NCBI RefSeq assembly: GCF_000247695.1
Contig: NW_004624781.1
Location: 7,884,681 to 7,948,680, forward strand
Source: Heterocephalus glaber
Lineage: Eukaryota; Chordata; Mammalia; Rodentia; Bathyergidae
DNA: 64,000 nucleotides
Direction of reading: 5' to 3'
Shown: positions 53,562 through 64,000 of the stretch, piece after piece
Layout: every line of letters starts with the position of its first letter
Numbering within the stretch: the stretch's first letter is position 1
The notes under the pieces: generated by a model
The model's database searches: none
Told to the model about the DNA's origin: nothing
The model's input: the letters and a program-made list of their open reading frames with translations, nothing else
Translations under genes and position numbers: made by a program

Positions 53562-53815
53562 AGGTCTGTGGCTCTAGCTCAGTGGTAGAGTGCTTGAGGG
53601 TTTACTTGCCCAGCATGTGCAAGGCCCTGGGTTTAAAGCTCAGTGCTGCAAAAACCAAAACCAAAACCAAAAAAGCTGGCATGGTGGCATATACCTTTAA
53701 TCTCATCACTTGGGAGGCTAAGGCAGGGGGATCATTGTGAGTTTGAGGCCAGCCTGGGATACATACTGAGTGCAAAGCCAGCCTGCACTACAAAGTAGGA
53801 TACTGTCTCAAAAAA
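53562..53815 (+). repeat. dID SINE and B1 SINE
   Basis: dID 53562-53665 (agctcagtggtagagtgctt) with a (ccaaaa)n tail, then B1 53674-53815 (gctggcatggtggcatatac). Confidence 0.85.
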
Positions 53816-53857
53816 AGAGATGTTTTTCTTTTCTTCTGTTTTTAAAAAAGCTTTTTG

Positions 53858-53942
53858 GGGCTGGGGGATTTAGCTCAGTGGTTCCGGCGCCTGCCTCGAA
53901 AGTGCAAGGTCCTGAGTTCTATCCCCGGTACCAAAAAAAAAA
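53858..53942 (+). repeat. ID SINE
   Basis: gggctgggggatttagctca to tatccccggtacc plus A tail; subfamily with ggcgcctgcctcgaaagtgc. Confidence 0.92.
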
Positions 53943-54136
53943 GCCTTTCACCTTTAAAAAGGTTTCCTTGAAAGGTACATTTCCCTTAGCTTGGGGGAAA
54001 AAAAACGCTAAGCTAATGTCCAATGCTGAGGGGAGGGGTCTACCATAGACATAATGGTTGTTTCCCAGATAGCTTTACACTGGTGTCAAACCGTTTAATT
54101 CAGCCCTGCTCTCTGAAGTGGAAGATGCTGTCATCT

Positions 54137-54708
54137 TGAGACAGGAGATTACAGCATGGCAAGCTGGCTCAGGAGCAGGCATGACCTGTTAATTACAAGA
54201 TTCCAGACACACTCGCAAAACAGTTCCCAAAGCCCTGCACGTGGACTTCTCCCGAGAACTGGAGCTGGTTTTCAACAGGACGGCCTGGACCTGGCCTCAG
54301 CCTGAGGTGTGGGATCCCAGCACCGCCTCTCAGGACCTCCACGTAGAAGTTCTTGAAGGTTTCCTCCAGATTTGGACAGCATAAAAGAAAGGCAGTCAGT
54401 CATGAGGAGGAGGGGTATTGCAGCTTTCCACAATAGCCCATGCTGTGTTTCCCAGACTCTTATCTTTGCTCTTACCCTCTTTTTCTATCTACTTGGCCTA
54501 AGCTTGCTCTAAAGAGCCAGTTTCTCCTCCACTCCTCACTTTTGCTTTCTTGAATAAACTCTGCCAGTGCTTTTTGCTCCTTTTGTTCAATTCTTTGTTC
54601 CAGACCAGAAGAACCTGGACTCCAACCCTGGAAAGAGAGGTGAGCAACCCTGAACCTGGTAACATTCAGCTGGGGAGCCACTTCTTAGAAGCAAGCTACC
54701 TGATGACA
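54137..54708 (+). mobile_element. solo LTR (class I ERV-like), copy 1
   Basis: The LTR starts TGAGACAGGAGATTA and ends GATGACA. The 4-base flank ATCT stands on both sides (54133-54136 and 54709-54712). A TATA-like cataaaag at 54381 and AATAAA at 54553-54558 are in the right order. The sequence is closely related to 58977-59561. No internal viral region adjoins it. Confidence 0.82.
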
Positions 54709-54877
54709 ATCTGTGCTTTTCTCTTTGCTTTCCTAAGTCAGGTCTTCCTTATTCCCCCTCACACCCTAATATGGCAAAAAGTCCTAGCCATCTCTGAATG
54801 ATCAAAAATCTTTCAATTCTGTCTGTGTGGTTCCAGTTCACTAGTTCATTTGTTCCTTCCCTCCCTCCATTCCTTTT

Positions 54878-55057
54878 TCTTTTCTTTCTGAGATACGGGG
54901 GAATGATCCCAGTGGCTTTGCACTAAGCTATATCCTCAGCTCTTTTTACTTTGAGACGTGGTCCTGTTGAGCTGTCCAGGGCAGGCTTGAATTTATGATC
55001 CTCCTGCCTCAGCCTCCCAGAGTGCTGGGATAATAGGTGTGCACCACTGAGCCCAGC
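54878..55057 (-). repeat. B1-dID SINE, minus orientation
   Basis: dID (gcactaagctatatcctcag) followed by antisense B1 (cttgaatttatgatcctcct to cactgagcccagc). Confidence 0.82.
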
Positions 55058-56059
55058 ACCTTTTCTTCTAAAAGACAGACATGTTTTTCTACTGATGACA
55101 GGAGCTGGGGCAAGGAGGAGGCACATGCAGCTGAATCAAATTTCTCCACTCCCAGTCAGTACTACCATGGTCTCAGGTTTTCCAGTCCTCTTTAGAGACA
55201 AGGGTAAGGAAGAAACCGTAAGAAAGTCAGTCAGTCATACTTCATCTGGCCAGAGCAAGGAATGCTGCAGAAGACTGGTTAGGACTCAGAGAGGAGGGTG
55301 AGCTATGAAGAGGACGTCTGTGAGGAAGGCTGGTTTAAAAGCACAAGTCCCACCCAGGAACCAGAAAGTGCTTTTTCTTCCCATGGCTGGCCTCTGGTAT
55401 GTTACTAATATTTAACCCTGACATGTGATTAGAGATTGCACATATTTCTGAGGACTGTTTCTCCTAGGACAAAATTTCAAACCAGAGATGTAGGGAAAGG
55501 GTGAAAAGAATAAGAAATTCACAAAAGCAAGTAGCCTTCAGAAATGAAGTGGTTCACGAACTAGCTAAGAGTTTCTTAAATACAGCACAGTTGTTAGTGG
55601 AAAAGTATTCATTTTCTACAGGTTTGCCAAATGGTGATAGCAAGATCTTTGGTAAAAATTGCCACACTTAAGGAAAACCTCTAGTCCCAAATTTGTCTAC
55701 TGCAATGAAAATTATTGGAATGCTTCCACTGTGCTATAAATTCTTATGTTCTACCAAATCTCACAAAGCAGAACATCAAATCAGCTGCACGGTAACATCT
55801 CCCAGTCGTTATCCTACTTATCCTGACAAGCCATTCATCTGTATCTTGGATCTTATTGTAGAGAAGAATCAAATTACCTATAGGTCTTCTAAAACCAGAA
55901 ACCCAGAGGCAGAAATGTATTTATTACTCCTTTAGAGAGGATAATTCCCAAAAGTACCTCCCCTGTCCAAGAGTCCTTTATTAACATTCTATATATAAAT
56001 CTGAGGTGATCCAGTGAAGCAATTTGGGATCATCTACAGAAACTTTTGTTGTTGGTTTT

Positions 56060-56245
56060 TTTTTTTTTTTTTTTTTTTGCTACCAGGGATCGAACTCAGG
56101 ACCTACTGGGCTAAATCCCCAGTGTTTTTTTTTTAAAGACAGGGTCTTCCTTTGCAGTTCAGGCTGGCCTTGAACTCATAGCAATCCTCCTGCCTAAGCT
56201 CCCCAACTACAGGGATTACAAGTGTGCATGGCCACCCCAGCTTCC
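56060..56245 (-). repeat. ID SINE with central deletion, then B1, minus orientation
   Basis: A run of about 23 T residues, gctaccagggatcgaactca, then directly ctgggctaaatccccagt (about 30 bases missing), followed by B1 56125-56245. Confidence 0.85.
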
Positions 56246-56398
56246 TACAAAAGTGTGTGATGCCTATGGAAGAGCTATGTGTTTTGATGCACACTGGAAG
56301 CAAGTGGAGAACCTTAAAAAAATGATACCTGGCCTCTACCCACCAAAATTTTTGGTTGAATTTAACTGGATGAAACTTGGATATCAGAATTAAAAAAA

Positions 56399-56570
56399 AA
56401 TTTTTTTTTTCAGTACTGGGGATTGAAGACAAGGCCTTTACACTTAGCTACATCCTGAGGCCCCCTTTCCCCGCCTTTTTCATTTTTGGTACTGAGAATT
56501 GAACCTAGGGGTTCATACTTGTTAGGCAAGTAGTGCTCTATCACTGAGTGACATCCTCAGTTCCCCAGCC
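56399..56570 (-). repeat. two old dID/ID SINEs, minus orientation
   Basis: 56399-56462 (cagtactggggattgaagac, cacttagctacatcc) and 56475-56570 (ggtactgagaattgaaccta, ctgagtgacatcctcag). Confidence 0.75.
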
Positions 56571-56587
56571 CATTTCTTAGGTTAAAA

Positions 56588-56681
56588 AAAATTTTTTTTT
56601 TCTGGTACCGGGGATTGAACTCAGGACCTTGCACTTGGCAAGGCAGGCATGGTGCCACTGAGCTAAATCCCCAGCCCCTAG
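56588..56681 (-). repeat. ID SINE, minus orientation (left arm of an inverted pair)
   Basis: ggtaccggggattgaactca to gctaaatccccagcccc, close to consensus. Confidence 0.92.
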
Positions 56682-56702
56682 GTTTTTAAATTTTGAGGCA
56701 GG

Positions 56703-56788
56703 GGGCTGGGGATTTAGCTCAGTGGTTCTGCTGTCTGCCTCGCAAGTGCAAGGTCCCAAGTTTGATCCCCGGTACCAAAAAAAAATCT
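56703..56788 (+). repeat. ID SINE, plus orientation (right arm of an inverted pair)
   Basis: ggggctggggatttagctca to gatccccggtacc plus A tail. It is inserted in an antisense B1; ttttgaggcaggg flanks it on both sides. Confidence 0.92.
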
Positions 56789-56794
56789 TTTTTT

Positions 56795-56905
56795 TTGAGG
56801 CAGGGTCTTGCAAGTCACTAAGTTGTTTTGGCTGGGCTAGAACCCGCAATCTTCCTGCCTCAGTCACCCATAGGGATGGGATTACAGGTATGTGCCACTA
56901 GTTCA
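56795..56905 (-). repeat. B1 SINE, minus orientation
   Basis: gaggcagggtcttgcaagtc to caggtatgtgccacta; it is split on its left side by the neighbouring ID insertion. Confidence 0.82.
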
Positions 56906-57945
56906 CCTCAAAGCATCAGGATTTTAAAATTCCTGCCTCTACATTCTAATGTGCAGCAAAATTTGGGAACACTACTATGGAAAATGGTGTCTTCGAATTA
57001 CCTTCAAGTCTGGGAATGACAGAAAACAAAAACTCTCAGCCCTTATTTCTGGGATCTTCTGGGGCTGAATGAGCCAAAGAAAGCACAAACATAACCAACA
57101 CCCATCATCCTGGAACCATTTTTATTGAGCATGGTATCTTGTTCCACTGAATTTCACGGGGAGAAAATAGCCAGCAGAAACCATTATCAAGCCAAGTAGA
57201 CCAGGGAGTGGTTAGGTAGAGAAGAACTGCTACAGGGTAGATGAGCATGACCTGAGTAAGGCGGAAGGGCAGCATCTACCAGATGCAAACTATCTGGCCC
57301 AGACTGGGGAGGGAGGCTGCTGAGAGATGCCAAGAATATGAGAGAAATCTTGCTCCTGCATCTGAGTTCCTGCAGGGTGGAAACTTTGCATAAATGCGCA
57401 CTCCTCCCTTTTCTGAGGTAACCACACACTATATCATAGCTGGAGGCGGTGGCTAGCAGGGGTCATCAAGTCCCGTGGGAGGAGCCCTTGTCTGAACAAG
57501 AAGGTTCATACCTCAGAGGAACTGCTGTGAGGAAATACTTGCCTGGGGTTGAGATGGAATCATATCATGCACAGCTCTACTGCCTTATGACCGAGCAGGA
57601 AGACCTCAGAGAATAACATGGCTGGGGCTGCCTTATATGAGGCACTTTTCCTTCCATCCTTCCTTAGCTAGAGCCAGAAAGGCACAGCCAAGTGCGGAAG
57701 CCTATTTTTCTTTCCGTTAACCTCTACTTGGTTGTTTCAGGGTTTGTTAACAGAGCAAAACTGAAGTACTTTTGGCTGTCACTGCCAAGGCAGGGAAAGT
57801 GGGACGGCACAGAGAGAAACTGTGTAACAGTTGGGTTCTGAGCCAGGGTGGCTTTGGGATGCAATGGCTCTTATTACTATGCACAGTTCTAGGCACTCTT
57901 TCTCCAAATTGTGACAATAATTATCCTGAACGTTTCATTGGCTCC

Positions 57946-58337
57946 TGTTATGGGTTAAGTTGTGCTCTCTCAATACATGTAGAAGTCCTAACCTCCAGTA
58001 CCTCAGAATGTGATCTTATTTGGAAATTGAGTTTTTGCAGAGACAATCAACTTAAAACAAGGTCACTAGGATCCACCCTCATCCAATTATGACTGCTATC
58101 CCTAAAAAAAAAGGAGAAATTTGCAGAGGGAAGATAGCCACATGACCACGCTGCACCTCAACAAGCCAGGAATACCATGGACTGCCAGCAAAAACTAGAG
58201 GTAAAGAAGGTGTCCATTCTAAAGCCCTGAGAAGTGGCCCTGTAGTACCTTGATTTCAGATTTCTAGTTTCCAGAAACTGTTGTTTTAAGCCAGTCAGTG
58301 TTTGATGCTTTCTTATAACAATCCTAGGAAATGAATA
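57946..58337 (+). mobile_element. ancient MLT1-like (ERVL-MaLR) LTR
   Basis: tgttatgggttaagttgtgc, tcctaacctccagtacctca, gtgatcttatttggaaattg, aggatccaccctcatccaat, ttgttttaagccagtcagtg and atcctaggaaatgaatat follow the consensus order of the MLT1 family of mammalian LTRs. Old and non-coding. Confidence 0.75.
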
Positions 58338-58747
58338 TCCCCCAAAGGCAGACCTAGTGTTGATTAAATCAAAGTTTAACTAAGCTCACTGAATTATACC
58401 TAACAGGCTGCACTTGAGGTCTATGCCTCTCGGGCAGGCAGAGAACGACTACAATGGCAGACACCTAACATCTTTCCCACAGTGCAAACATCCTTGGTCC
58501 ACCTTATGCTGCTGCACAGAACTGGAGGAATGTGGCAGGACAGCTGTGCTGTACACCAGCTCCCAAGGAGATCAGCAGCTTCCTCAAATCCTCCTTCCTT
58601 CAAAGCTACCTTGGAAACCTTAACAGATAAAATGGATAAAACCGTGGGTCTTCTTCAGACTAATCTGTAGATTCAATGTCATCTCAATCAAACTTCAGCA
58701 GGCTTTTTTCTTTAAAAAATTCACAAGTTGATTCTAAAATTACTTTT

Positions 58748-58886
58748 TTTTTTTTGAGGCACAATCTCTTCTTTGGCCTTGAACTTGCTAAGTAGCCCAG
58801 GCTGGCCTCAAACTCAGGGTGATCTTCCTGCCTCAGCCTCATGAGTGCTATGATTACAGGCATGCTCCCACCACCACATACCGTGC
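58748..58886 (-). repeat. B1 SINE, minus orientation, inside the L1
   Basis: gaggcacaatctcttctttg to caccaccacataccgtgcc. Confidence 0.82.
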
Positions 58887-58976
58887 CAATCCTAAAATTA
58901 TATGGAAATACAAAAGGCCAAGAACAGCTGAAGAGATCCTGAAGAAGTCAAACAAAGCTTGAAGATTTAACACTAC

Positions 58977-59561
58977 TGAGACAGGAGATTAGGGGGTGGC
59001 AGAACTAGCTGGGGAAGCAGGCATGACCTGTTAATTACAAGATCCAAGACACATGCCCAGAACAGTTCCCAAAGCCCTGCACCTGGACTTCTCCTGAGAA
59101 CTGGAGCAGGTTTTTCAACAGGATGGCCTGGACCTGGCCTCAGCCTGAGGTGTGGGATCCCAGCACCGCCTCTCGGGACCCACACATAGGAGTTCTTGCA
59201 GATTTCCTCCAGATTTGGACAGCATAAAAGGATGCAGTTGCCAAGAAGCACTTGCTGTTGTGGCTTTCCTCATGATAGTCCGGCCTACGTACTCCAGGGT
59301 GTTCGTCTATCTTGCTTTTTCCTTTTTTACCCAAGCTCCCTCTGCAGAGCCAGTTTCTCCCTCACTCTTCACTTTTATTTTTTCAAATAAATTTTTTTTT
59401 TTCAAATAAATTTTGCTACTCCTTTTTCCACTTGTTTTGTGCAATTCTTTGTTCCATATGAGAAGCACCTGGAAACCAACTTCAGAAGGCAATCCAAGTA
59501 CCACAAAACCTGGCAATGTTTATCTGGTGAGCCAATTACTAGAAGGAGCTAGCTGGCAACA
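58977..59561 (+). mobile_element. solo LTR (class I ERV-like), copy 2, inserted in L1
   Basis: Starts TGAGACAGGAGATTA and ends GGCAACA. The 4-base flanks CTAC and CTCC match at three positions. A TATA-like cataaaag lies at 59223. AATAAA is present twice (about 59386 and 59404) because tttcaaataaatttt is duplicated. L1 continues on either side, so the insertion point is exact. Confidence 0.82.
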
Positions 59562-59819
59562 CTCCTAGATATCAAAATTTACAAAGCTAGAGTCAAGACA
59601 CTGACAGAAGAATAGGCAAATGAATGCCGGGAACAGAAGACAGATCTGAAAGAAACCCTCACATGTCTCCTGATTTATGATAACTGTGATTCTACTAAGC
59701 AGTGGAAGCAAAGAGCTGAGCCAATTAGACATCCACATGGAAAAAATCCTAACTCCCAACTCACTCACACCCTACACAAAAGTCAATTCCAGAAAGACTG
59801 CAGATCTAAATATAAATAT

Positions 59820-59964
59820 TGCTGGGTGTGGTGACCCATGTCTGTAATGCCAGCACTTGGGAGGCTGAGGCAGGAGGATTACAGCAAGTTCGAGGCCAGG
59901 CTGGGCTACATAGTGAGTTCACGGCTGGTTAGAACTAAATGGTGAAACCCTATCTTGAAAGACT
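59820..59964 (+). repeat. B1 SINE inside the L1
   Basis: gctgggtgtggtgacccatg to ctatcttgaaagactg. Confidence 0.85.
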
Positions 59965-60345
59965 GAAATAAATTTCCAAATGGTCAATAAACAAGTGAAC
60001 AGATGCTTGATTTCATTATACATGTGGAAAATGTGAGTCAATTAATACCACAGTAATATACCAATATACATTAACTAGAATGGCAAAAAAAAAAAAGATG
60101 ATCATATCAAGTGTTGGAAAGGATACAAAACCACCAGGACTCTAATACAGTACATTGGAAGTAGGAGTGCAAACTGGTTCTGTCATCTGGAAAAATGGTA
60201 GTATCTGCTAAGAGTTGATTATAAGTATAACTTGTGACATAGGAACTCCATTCCTAAGTATATGTGCATAGAAATGTGTACACATAGTCCAAGACATGTA
60301 CAAGAATTTTTACAGCAGTATATTTTATAACAGCCCCAAACTACA

Positions 60346-60468
60346 ATTTTTTTTTTTTACATCAGGGTCTCACTATGCAGTCCAGGCTGGCCTCAACCTT
60401 ATGACCCTCCTGCTTCAGCATCCTGAGTGCTAGGACTGCAGGTACACACCACCACTCCTGGCTGCATT
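60346..60468 (-). repeat. B1 SINE, minus orientation, inside the L1
   Basis: A T tract, catcagggtctcactatgca to ccaccactcctggctg. Confidence 0.85.
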
Positions 60469-60640
60469 TTTTAAAACAACCCCATACGTCCATCAACAAC
60501 TGAATAAGTAACAGATTATTCACATAATGGAGAACTGTAAAATAATGAGAATAAACGAACCTAACCACATGCAACAATACAGATGAATCTAGGTGGTATA
60601 ATGCTGAGCAGCTCAACACAGAAAGGTATATACTATAAAT

Positions 60641-60840
60641 TGGGCATGGTGGTGCACTCCTATAACCTCAGCACTCTGATCATAAGTTCAAGTACAGGCT
60701 GGGCACCCTGTCTCAAAAGTAAAAAATAAAAAAGGACTAGGGATGTAGGTCAGTGTGAAGGCACTGGGCTCAATCTCCATATCAAAACCAAACAAAAACA
60801 AAATAAAAACCAAACCCCCCAAACCAAACCAAACCAACAG
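60641..60840 (+). repeat. B1-dID SINE with A/C-rich tail
   Basis: attgggcatggtggtgcact (B1, internally deleted), gatgtaggtcagtgtgaagg (dID), then an (aaacc)n-like tail to about 60840. Confidence 0.8.
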
Positions 60841-60889
60841 TACTGTAATGATTCTGTATATATAATGTTCAAAATGCATGACAAAATGT

Positions 60890-61180
60890 AGGGTGTGGTG
60901 GTGCACACCTGTAATCCCAGCACTAGGGAGCGGAAGGAGGATTGCAGGGAGTTTGAGGCCAGCCTAGGCTACACAGTGAGTTCAAGGTCAGCCTGGACTA
61001 TATAGTGAGATCCCGTCAAAAAATAAACAAAGCTGGACAAGGTGGAGCATATCTGTAATCTCACACTTAGGAGGCTGAGGCAGGAGGATTGCTGTTTGAG
61101 GCCAGCAGCCTGGGCTCTAAAATGAGTTCAAGGCAAGGCTGAACTACACAGTAAGACTCGGTCTCAAAAACAAAACAAAG
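60890..61180 (+). repeat. two B1 SINEs in tandem
   Basis: B1 60890-61028 (gggtgtggtggtgcacacct) and B1 61029-61180 (gctggacaaggtggagcata). Confidence 0.85.
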
Positions 61181-61390
61181 GGCCGGGGATTTAGCTCAGT
61201 GGTTCCGCTGCCTGCCTTGCAAGCCCAAGGTCCCAAGTTCGGCCCCTGGTACCAAAAAAAAGCATAAACTTTTTTGGGCCGGGGATTTAGCTCAGTGGTT
61301 CTGCTGCCTGCCTTGCAAGCGCAAGCCAAGCCAAACCAAGCCAAGCCAAACCAAACCAAACCAATAAAAACCAAAACAAAAACCAAAATG
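61181..61390 (+). repeat. two ID SINEs, the second ending in a (CCAAR)n tract
   Basis: ID 61181-61262 is complete. ID 61276-61327 stops after ccttgcaagcgcaag and passes directly into a CCAAG/CCAAA repeat at about 61326-61390. Confidence 0.88.
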
Positions 61391-61557
61391 AGTGACACTA
61401 ATTTATGATGTTAGAGGTCGGAAATGATTAGGGGTGGGTGTTAGGCTATTGGAAGGGAGGCATGAAAGTGCTTCTAGGGTTCTGACGATAACAGTGCTTC
61501 TGTGTCTAGGTGCTGCTTAACATGTGGTGTGTTCATTTTGAAAATTCCCTGACCTAA

Positions 61558-61772
61558 TGTAGGCTGAGTGGTGCATGTCTGTAATCACAGTTACTGGGGA
61601 GGCCGAGGCAGGAGGATTGCAAGTTCCAGGCCAGTTTGGGCAACACAGCAAGACCCTGTCTCAAAATAAAATAAAGGGGAAAAAAATAAGGGCTAAGGAT
61701 GTACGTCAGTGGTAGAGTGCTTGACTAGCATGCACGCGGCCCTGGGTTCAATTGCCAGTACAAAGGCAGGAA
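61558..61772 (+). repeat. B1-dID SINE
   Basis: gctgagtggtgcatgtctgt (B1) and gatgtacgtcagtggtagag to caattgccagtac (dID). Confidence 0.85.
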
Positions 61773-62465
61773 GAGCAAAATGGCTGTGTTGGAGTAAAGA
61801 GAACAGAGTGTGGTTTGGATTTAACCTTGCAGGTAATTAAGGCATCACTGAGGAAAAACAAAAAACAAAACAAGACAACACAACAACAAAAGCCATGACC
61901 TGCATACTTATGATTCATGTCTATATTTATATTACTGTTCAGTAAGACCTACTGATATAAAACAAGAACAAAAAACCTTTGGGTTTGTGACTTCTGCTGA
62001 TCATGACAGGGATAACAAAGCAAGCAGTGCAGGATGCGCTACGATGCGGGCCAGCTCTGACCTTGGGCAGACCCCAAGCACAGGGCAGTGGCCCACCTAG
62101 TGTCTAAAGCAACATCACAGGGATTGGGGGGGAGCGGAAGACTCCACTTGGTTCATCTGTTCTTTCTCCATACTGGTACTTTATTCCAGGAGATCTTTAA
62201 CGTAATTCTAAGGAGAAAGTTAAAAGCTAAAATAGATAAATAGGTAAAGAAAGCTAAAAGCTGAAAAGCACAAGAAATCTTGATAAATGGGAAAATGCAT
62301 AATATTTCAAGTGTATTAAATAAGCTAGGAAATTTTTTGAAAGGTAGAGAATAAAATAAGGAGAATTCAGGCTGTTCAATGAATTAGTTTAGGGTTAAAA
62401 GTTTCATTTGATTGTGAATTCAATGGAGGTAGAAAATTATTTAAAAGTCTTTTAGGCATTTTTTT

Positions 62466-62578
62466 TTCTTTTTTGTTGTTGTTGGTTTTTTTTTTTTTTT
62501 TTTTGGCACCCGGGGACTGAACTCAGGACCTTGTGCTTGAGAGGCAGGCGCTGGAACCACTGAGCTAAATCCCCGGCC
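62466..62578 (-). repeat. ID SINE, minus orientation, with target-site duplication
   Basis: Long T/G tract, ggcacccggggactgaactc to gctaaatccccggcc; aggcattt flanks it. Confidence 0.9.
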
Positions 62579-63429
62579 AAAGGCATTTTAAAAAAGATAT
62601 TCTAAAGAGAAAATACAGTACAGCTTGGAGGAGAAGGTCTACTTAATTTCTCACCATAGCCTTTTTGTCATATAGCTTGTTGCTATGGAAAAGGCCACGA
62701 AGGTAGCAACTAAGGGAAATAAAGGATCTGGCAGGAGCAAGCACAGGGATAGTGGATTAAACAAAAATTCCTTAAGCAATTAGCAAGTAACAAGACCTAT
62801 AAATGACACACTTCACATGTTTTTCCTAACCCCTACCCCTCAGAAAGTACATGGGCCTGGTTTGCCACTATAATTTAACTCAGAAATAGAGAAGCCTGAA
62901 TGGGCCTAACAAAGCCAAATCCTGGCAGACAAAATACAAGGCCATTTAGTGAGGCTGCCTCATGCCAGGAGGCATCAGCTACCTACCCACATTATCCTGG
63001 GGAAATTATCTCCAGCTGCCTAAATTACACAGTCGATGCCCTGTGATTTCTTTGTTCTGTAGAGCCTGAGGGAGATGGGATAATGAGGTATCAGAAGAGG
63101 TGGAGAACAGCCCCTTGTGGGGGTCCAGGCAGGGAGGCGACTGAGCTCTCTGGTGCAGCCTCAGTGGGAGCAGCCTGGGAGTGAGGCTCTGCCTAAACTG
63201 GTCTGAAATGATTGCCATGGGAGAAAAGGCTACTTGCCAAGTTCCTTAATAGCTTCTGCCCATCATTGTTACAGCAGCTTTATCAACCAGGGCAGGGCCA
63301 GGACCTGTTTTTAAAAGTGTAAGCACTGAGACCAGAGGGTTCAACATTTCCCAGATCTGGTCACATCCAATGACTAACAAAGACAATCCCCACTGTGTCC
63401 CTCAGGAATGATTACAGAAGTGTAAACAT

Positions 63430-63525
63430 CAGTGCCAGAGGGACCACCGAGATCGTGCAGTGCAACCTCCTCATTTTACAAAACAAGAGACTAAGGCGGA
63501 GACTAGGAAAACGACCTCAGCAGGG
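63430..63525 (+). repeat. possible MIR remnant
   Basis: gtgcaacctcctcattttac followed by aaaacaagagactaaggc resembles the MIR core. Weak. Confidence 0.4.
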
Positions 63526-64000
63526 CAAGGAACACCAAGGCTCTCTAACAGGGCCTTTCCCCTCAGAACCATTTCCAAGCTAAGCTACCTAGGTCACACC
63601 AGAACTATATTTATGGCCTAAGTGTCTCTCGCTTCAGGAACTCAGTATTTGTTAAAGGACAGCATTAGTTGGAGACTAAGAGGTTTTTGTTACTGAAATA
63701 GCAAAAGTCTTATTTGAAACGAGCTTACTTGGCAAGCCCACCACCTGGCCACCTGTGCTGCCTGCCCTGGCTTTGCTGGGGGGAGAACCTGGTGAGGAGA
63801 GGTAGGTGAAAGTGTGCAAGAGCAGGGCATCTCTCTCCTTGGGAGATTAGTTTGTCTTGTAATTTGCAAAATGAAACTCAAAAATCTTGTGACTGAAATT
63901 TCTCCTTAGGGCTTCAGGATTTCAATATAGGACAGTGGACAGATAAGGTAATCCACAGGGTGTATGAACACATCCTTCCCTGAAGCAGCCCTAGGAGCAA

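Larger units (their letters stand above)
58655..60640 (+). mobile_element. old L1 LINE (ORF2 end and 3' UTR), plus orientation, interrupted
   Basis: L1 parts: 58655-58745 and 58888-58976 (ORF2 end; gattcaatgtcatctcaatc, ttatatggaaatacaaaagg), 59562-59815, 59965-60345 and 60470-60640 (3' UTR; catccacatggaaaaaatcc, aggaactccattcctaagta, catacgtccatcaacaactg). It is interrupted by B1 elements and by a solo LTR. Many stops; no function. Confidence 0.82.
36088..64000 (-). other. ZNF609: ZNF609 large intron (continues beyond the window)
   Basis: No ZNF609 exon or other functional gene is visible from 36.1 kb to the right edge. The interval holds the repeats listed separately. Stretches with nothing recognisable are 36.1-36.45, 41.85-43.1, 44.34-44.92, 45.53-45.9, 46.83-47.28, 48.04-48.28, 48.86-49.16, 49.25-50.33, 50.7-50.98, 51.2-51.64, 51.8-52.08, 55.06-56.05, 56.91-57.94, 58.34-58.65, 61.78-62.45 and 62.58-63.43 kb. 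Confidence 0.85.

Noticed and set aside
58400..58670. Possible exon or pseudogene (open frames on both strands)
   Set aside because: I do not recognise the translated sequence and see no splice-site pair or family match. It lies between an old LTR and an L1.
36088..64000. Search for the upstream ZNF609 exon in the long intron
   Set aside because: No minus-strand open segment resembles the N-terminal ZNF609 sequence, so the preceding exon must lie beyond 64 kb.

Overview
This is a stretch of nuclear DNA from a mammal, most likely a rodent. Two protein genes with mammalian intron/exon structure are recognisable. The spaces between exons are packed with 7SL-derived B1-type SINEs, short tRNA-derived ID-type SINEs and B1-dID fusions, all copied by L1. 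The young ID elements end in a GGTACC plus A-tail and come in several subfamilies. The mixture of ID, B1 and B1-dID suggests a non-murid rodent lineage (squirrel-, beaver- or kangaroo-rat-like). This is inference: I could not compare against a genome.

Layout. (1) 1-6.2 kb is intergenic. It starts with a GC-rich tract ending in AATAAACTTTATT, possibly the 3' end of an upstream gene, followed by SINEs, two U2 snRNA-derived sequences and a minus-strand LTR. (2) 6.2-20.04 kb is OAZ2, ornithine decarboxylase antizyme 2, on the plus strand: CpG-rich promoter, five coding exons, a 9.4-kb first intron and about 1.1 kb of 3' UTR. Its coding sequence is continuous only if ribosomes make the +1 programmed frameshift at UCC-UGA in exon 2. 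(3) 20.04-21.52 kb is a short gap between two convergent genes. (4) From 21.5 kb to the right edge is ZNF609, on the minus strand. Its 3' UTR, the stop codon and six coding exons (about 1,086 codons, the C-terminal three quarters) lie between 21.5 and 36.1 kb. The upstream exons lie beyond the window. (5) 36.1-64 kb is one large ZNF609 intron. It holds fragments of three or more L1 copies, three solo LTRs, an ancient MLT1-like LTR, many SINEs and several single-copy stretches with nothing recognisable. An RPS27A processed pseudogene sits in the neighbouring ZNF609 intron at 35.1-35.6 kb.

The convergent OAZ2/ZNF609 order agrees with the known neighbourhood on human 15q22.31. The two genes have no known joint function: OAZ2 is a polyamine-feedback regulator and ZNF609 a nuclear zinc-finger cofactor. 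I found no undescribed multi-gene system. The most interesting content is the recoding site in OAZ2 and the insertion history that can be read directly from target-site duplications: repeated SINE insertion at one site, a U2 fragment inserted in a SINE, solo LTRs inside L1s, a mariner-like MITE split by a SINE, and a hAT-like MITE inside an OAZ2 intron. SINE boundaries are accurate to roughly 5-10 bases.
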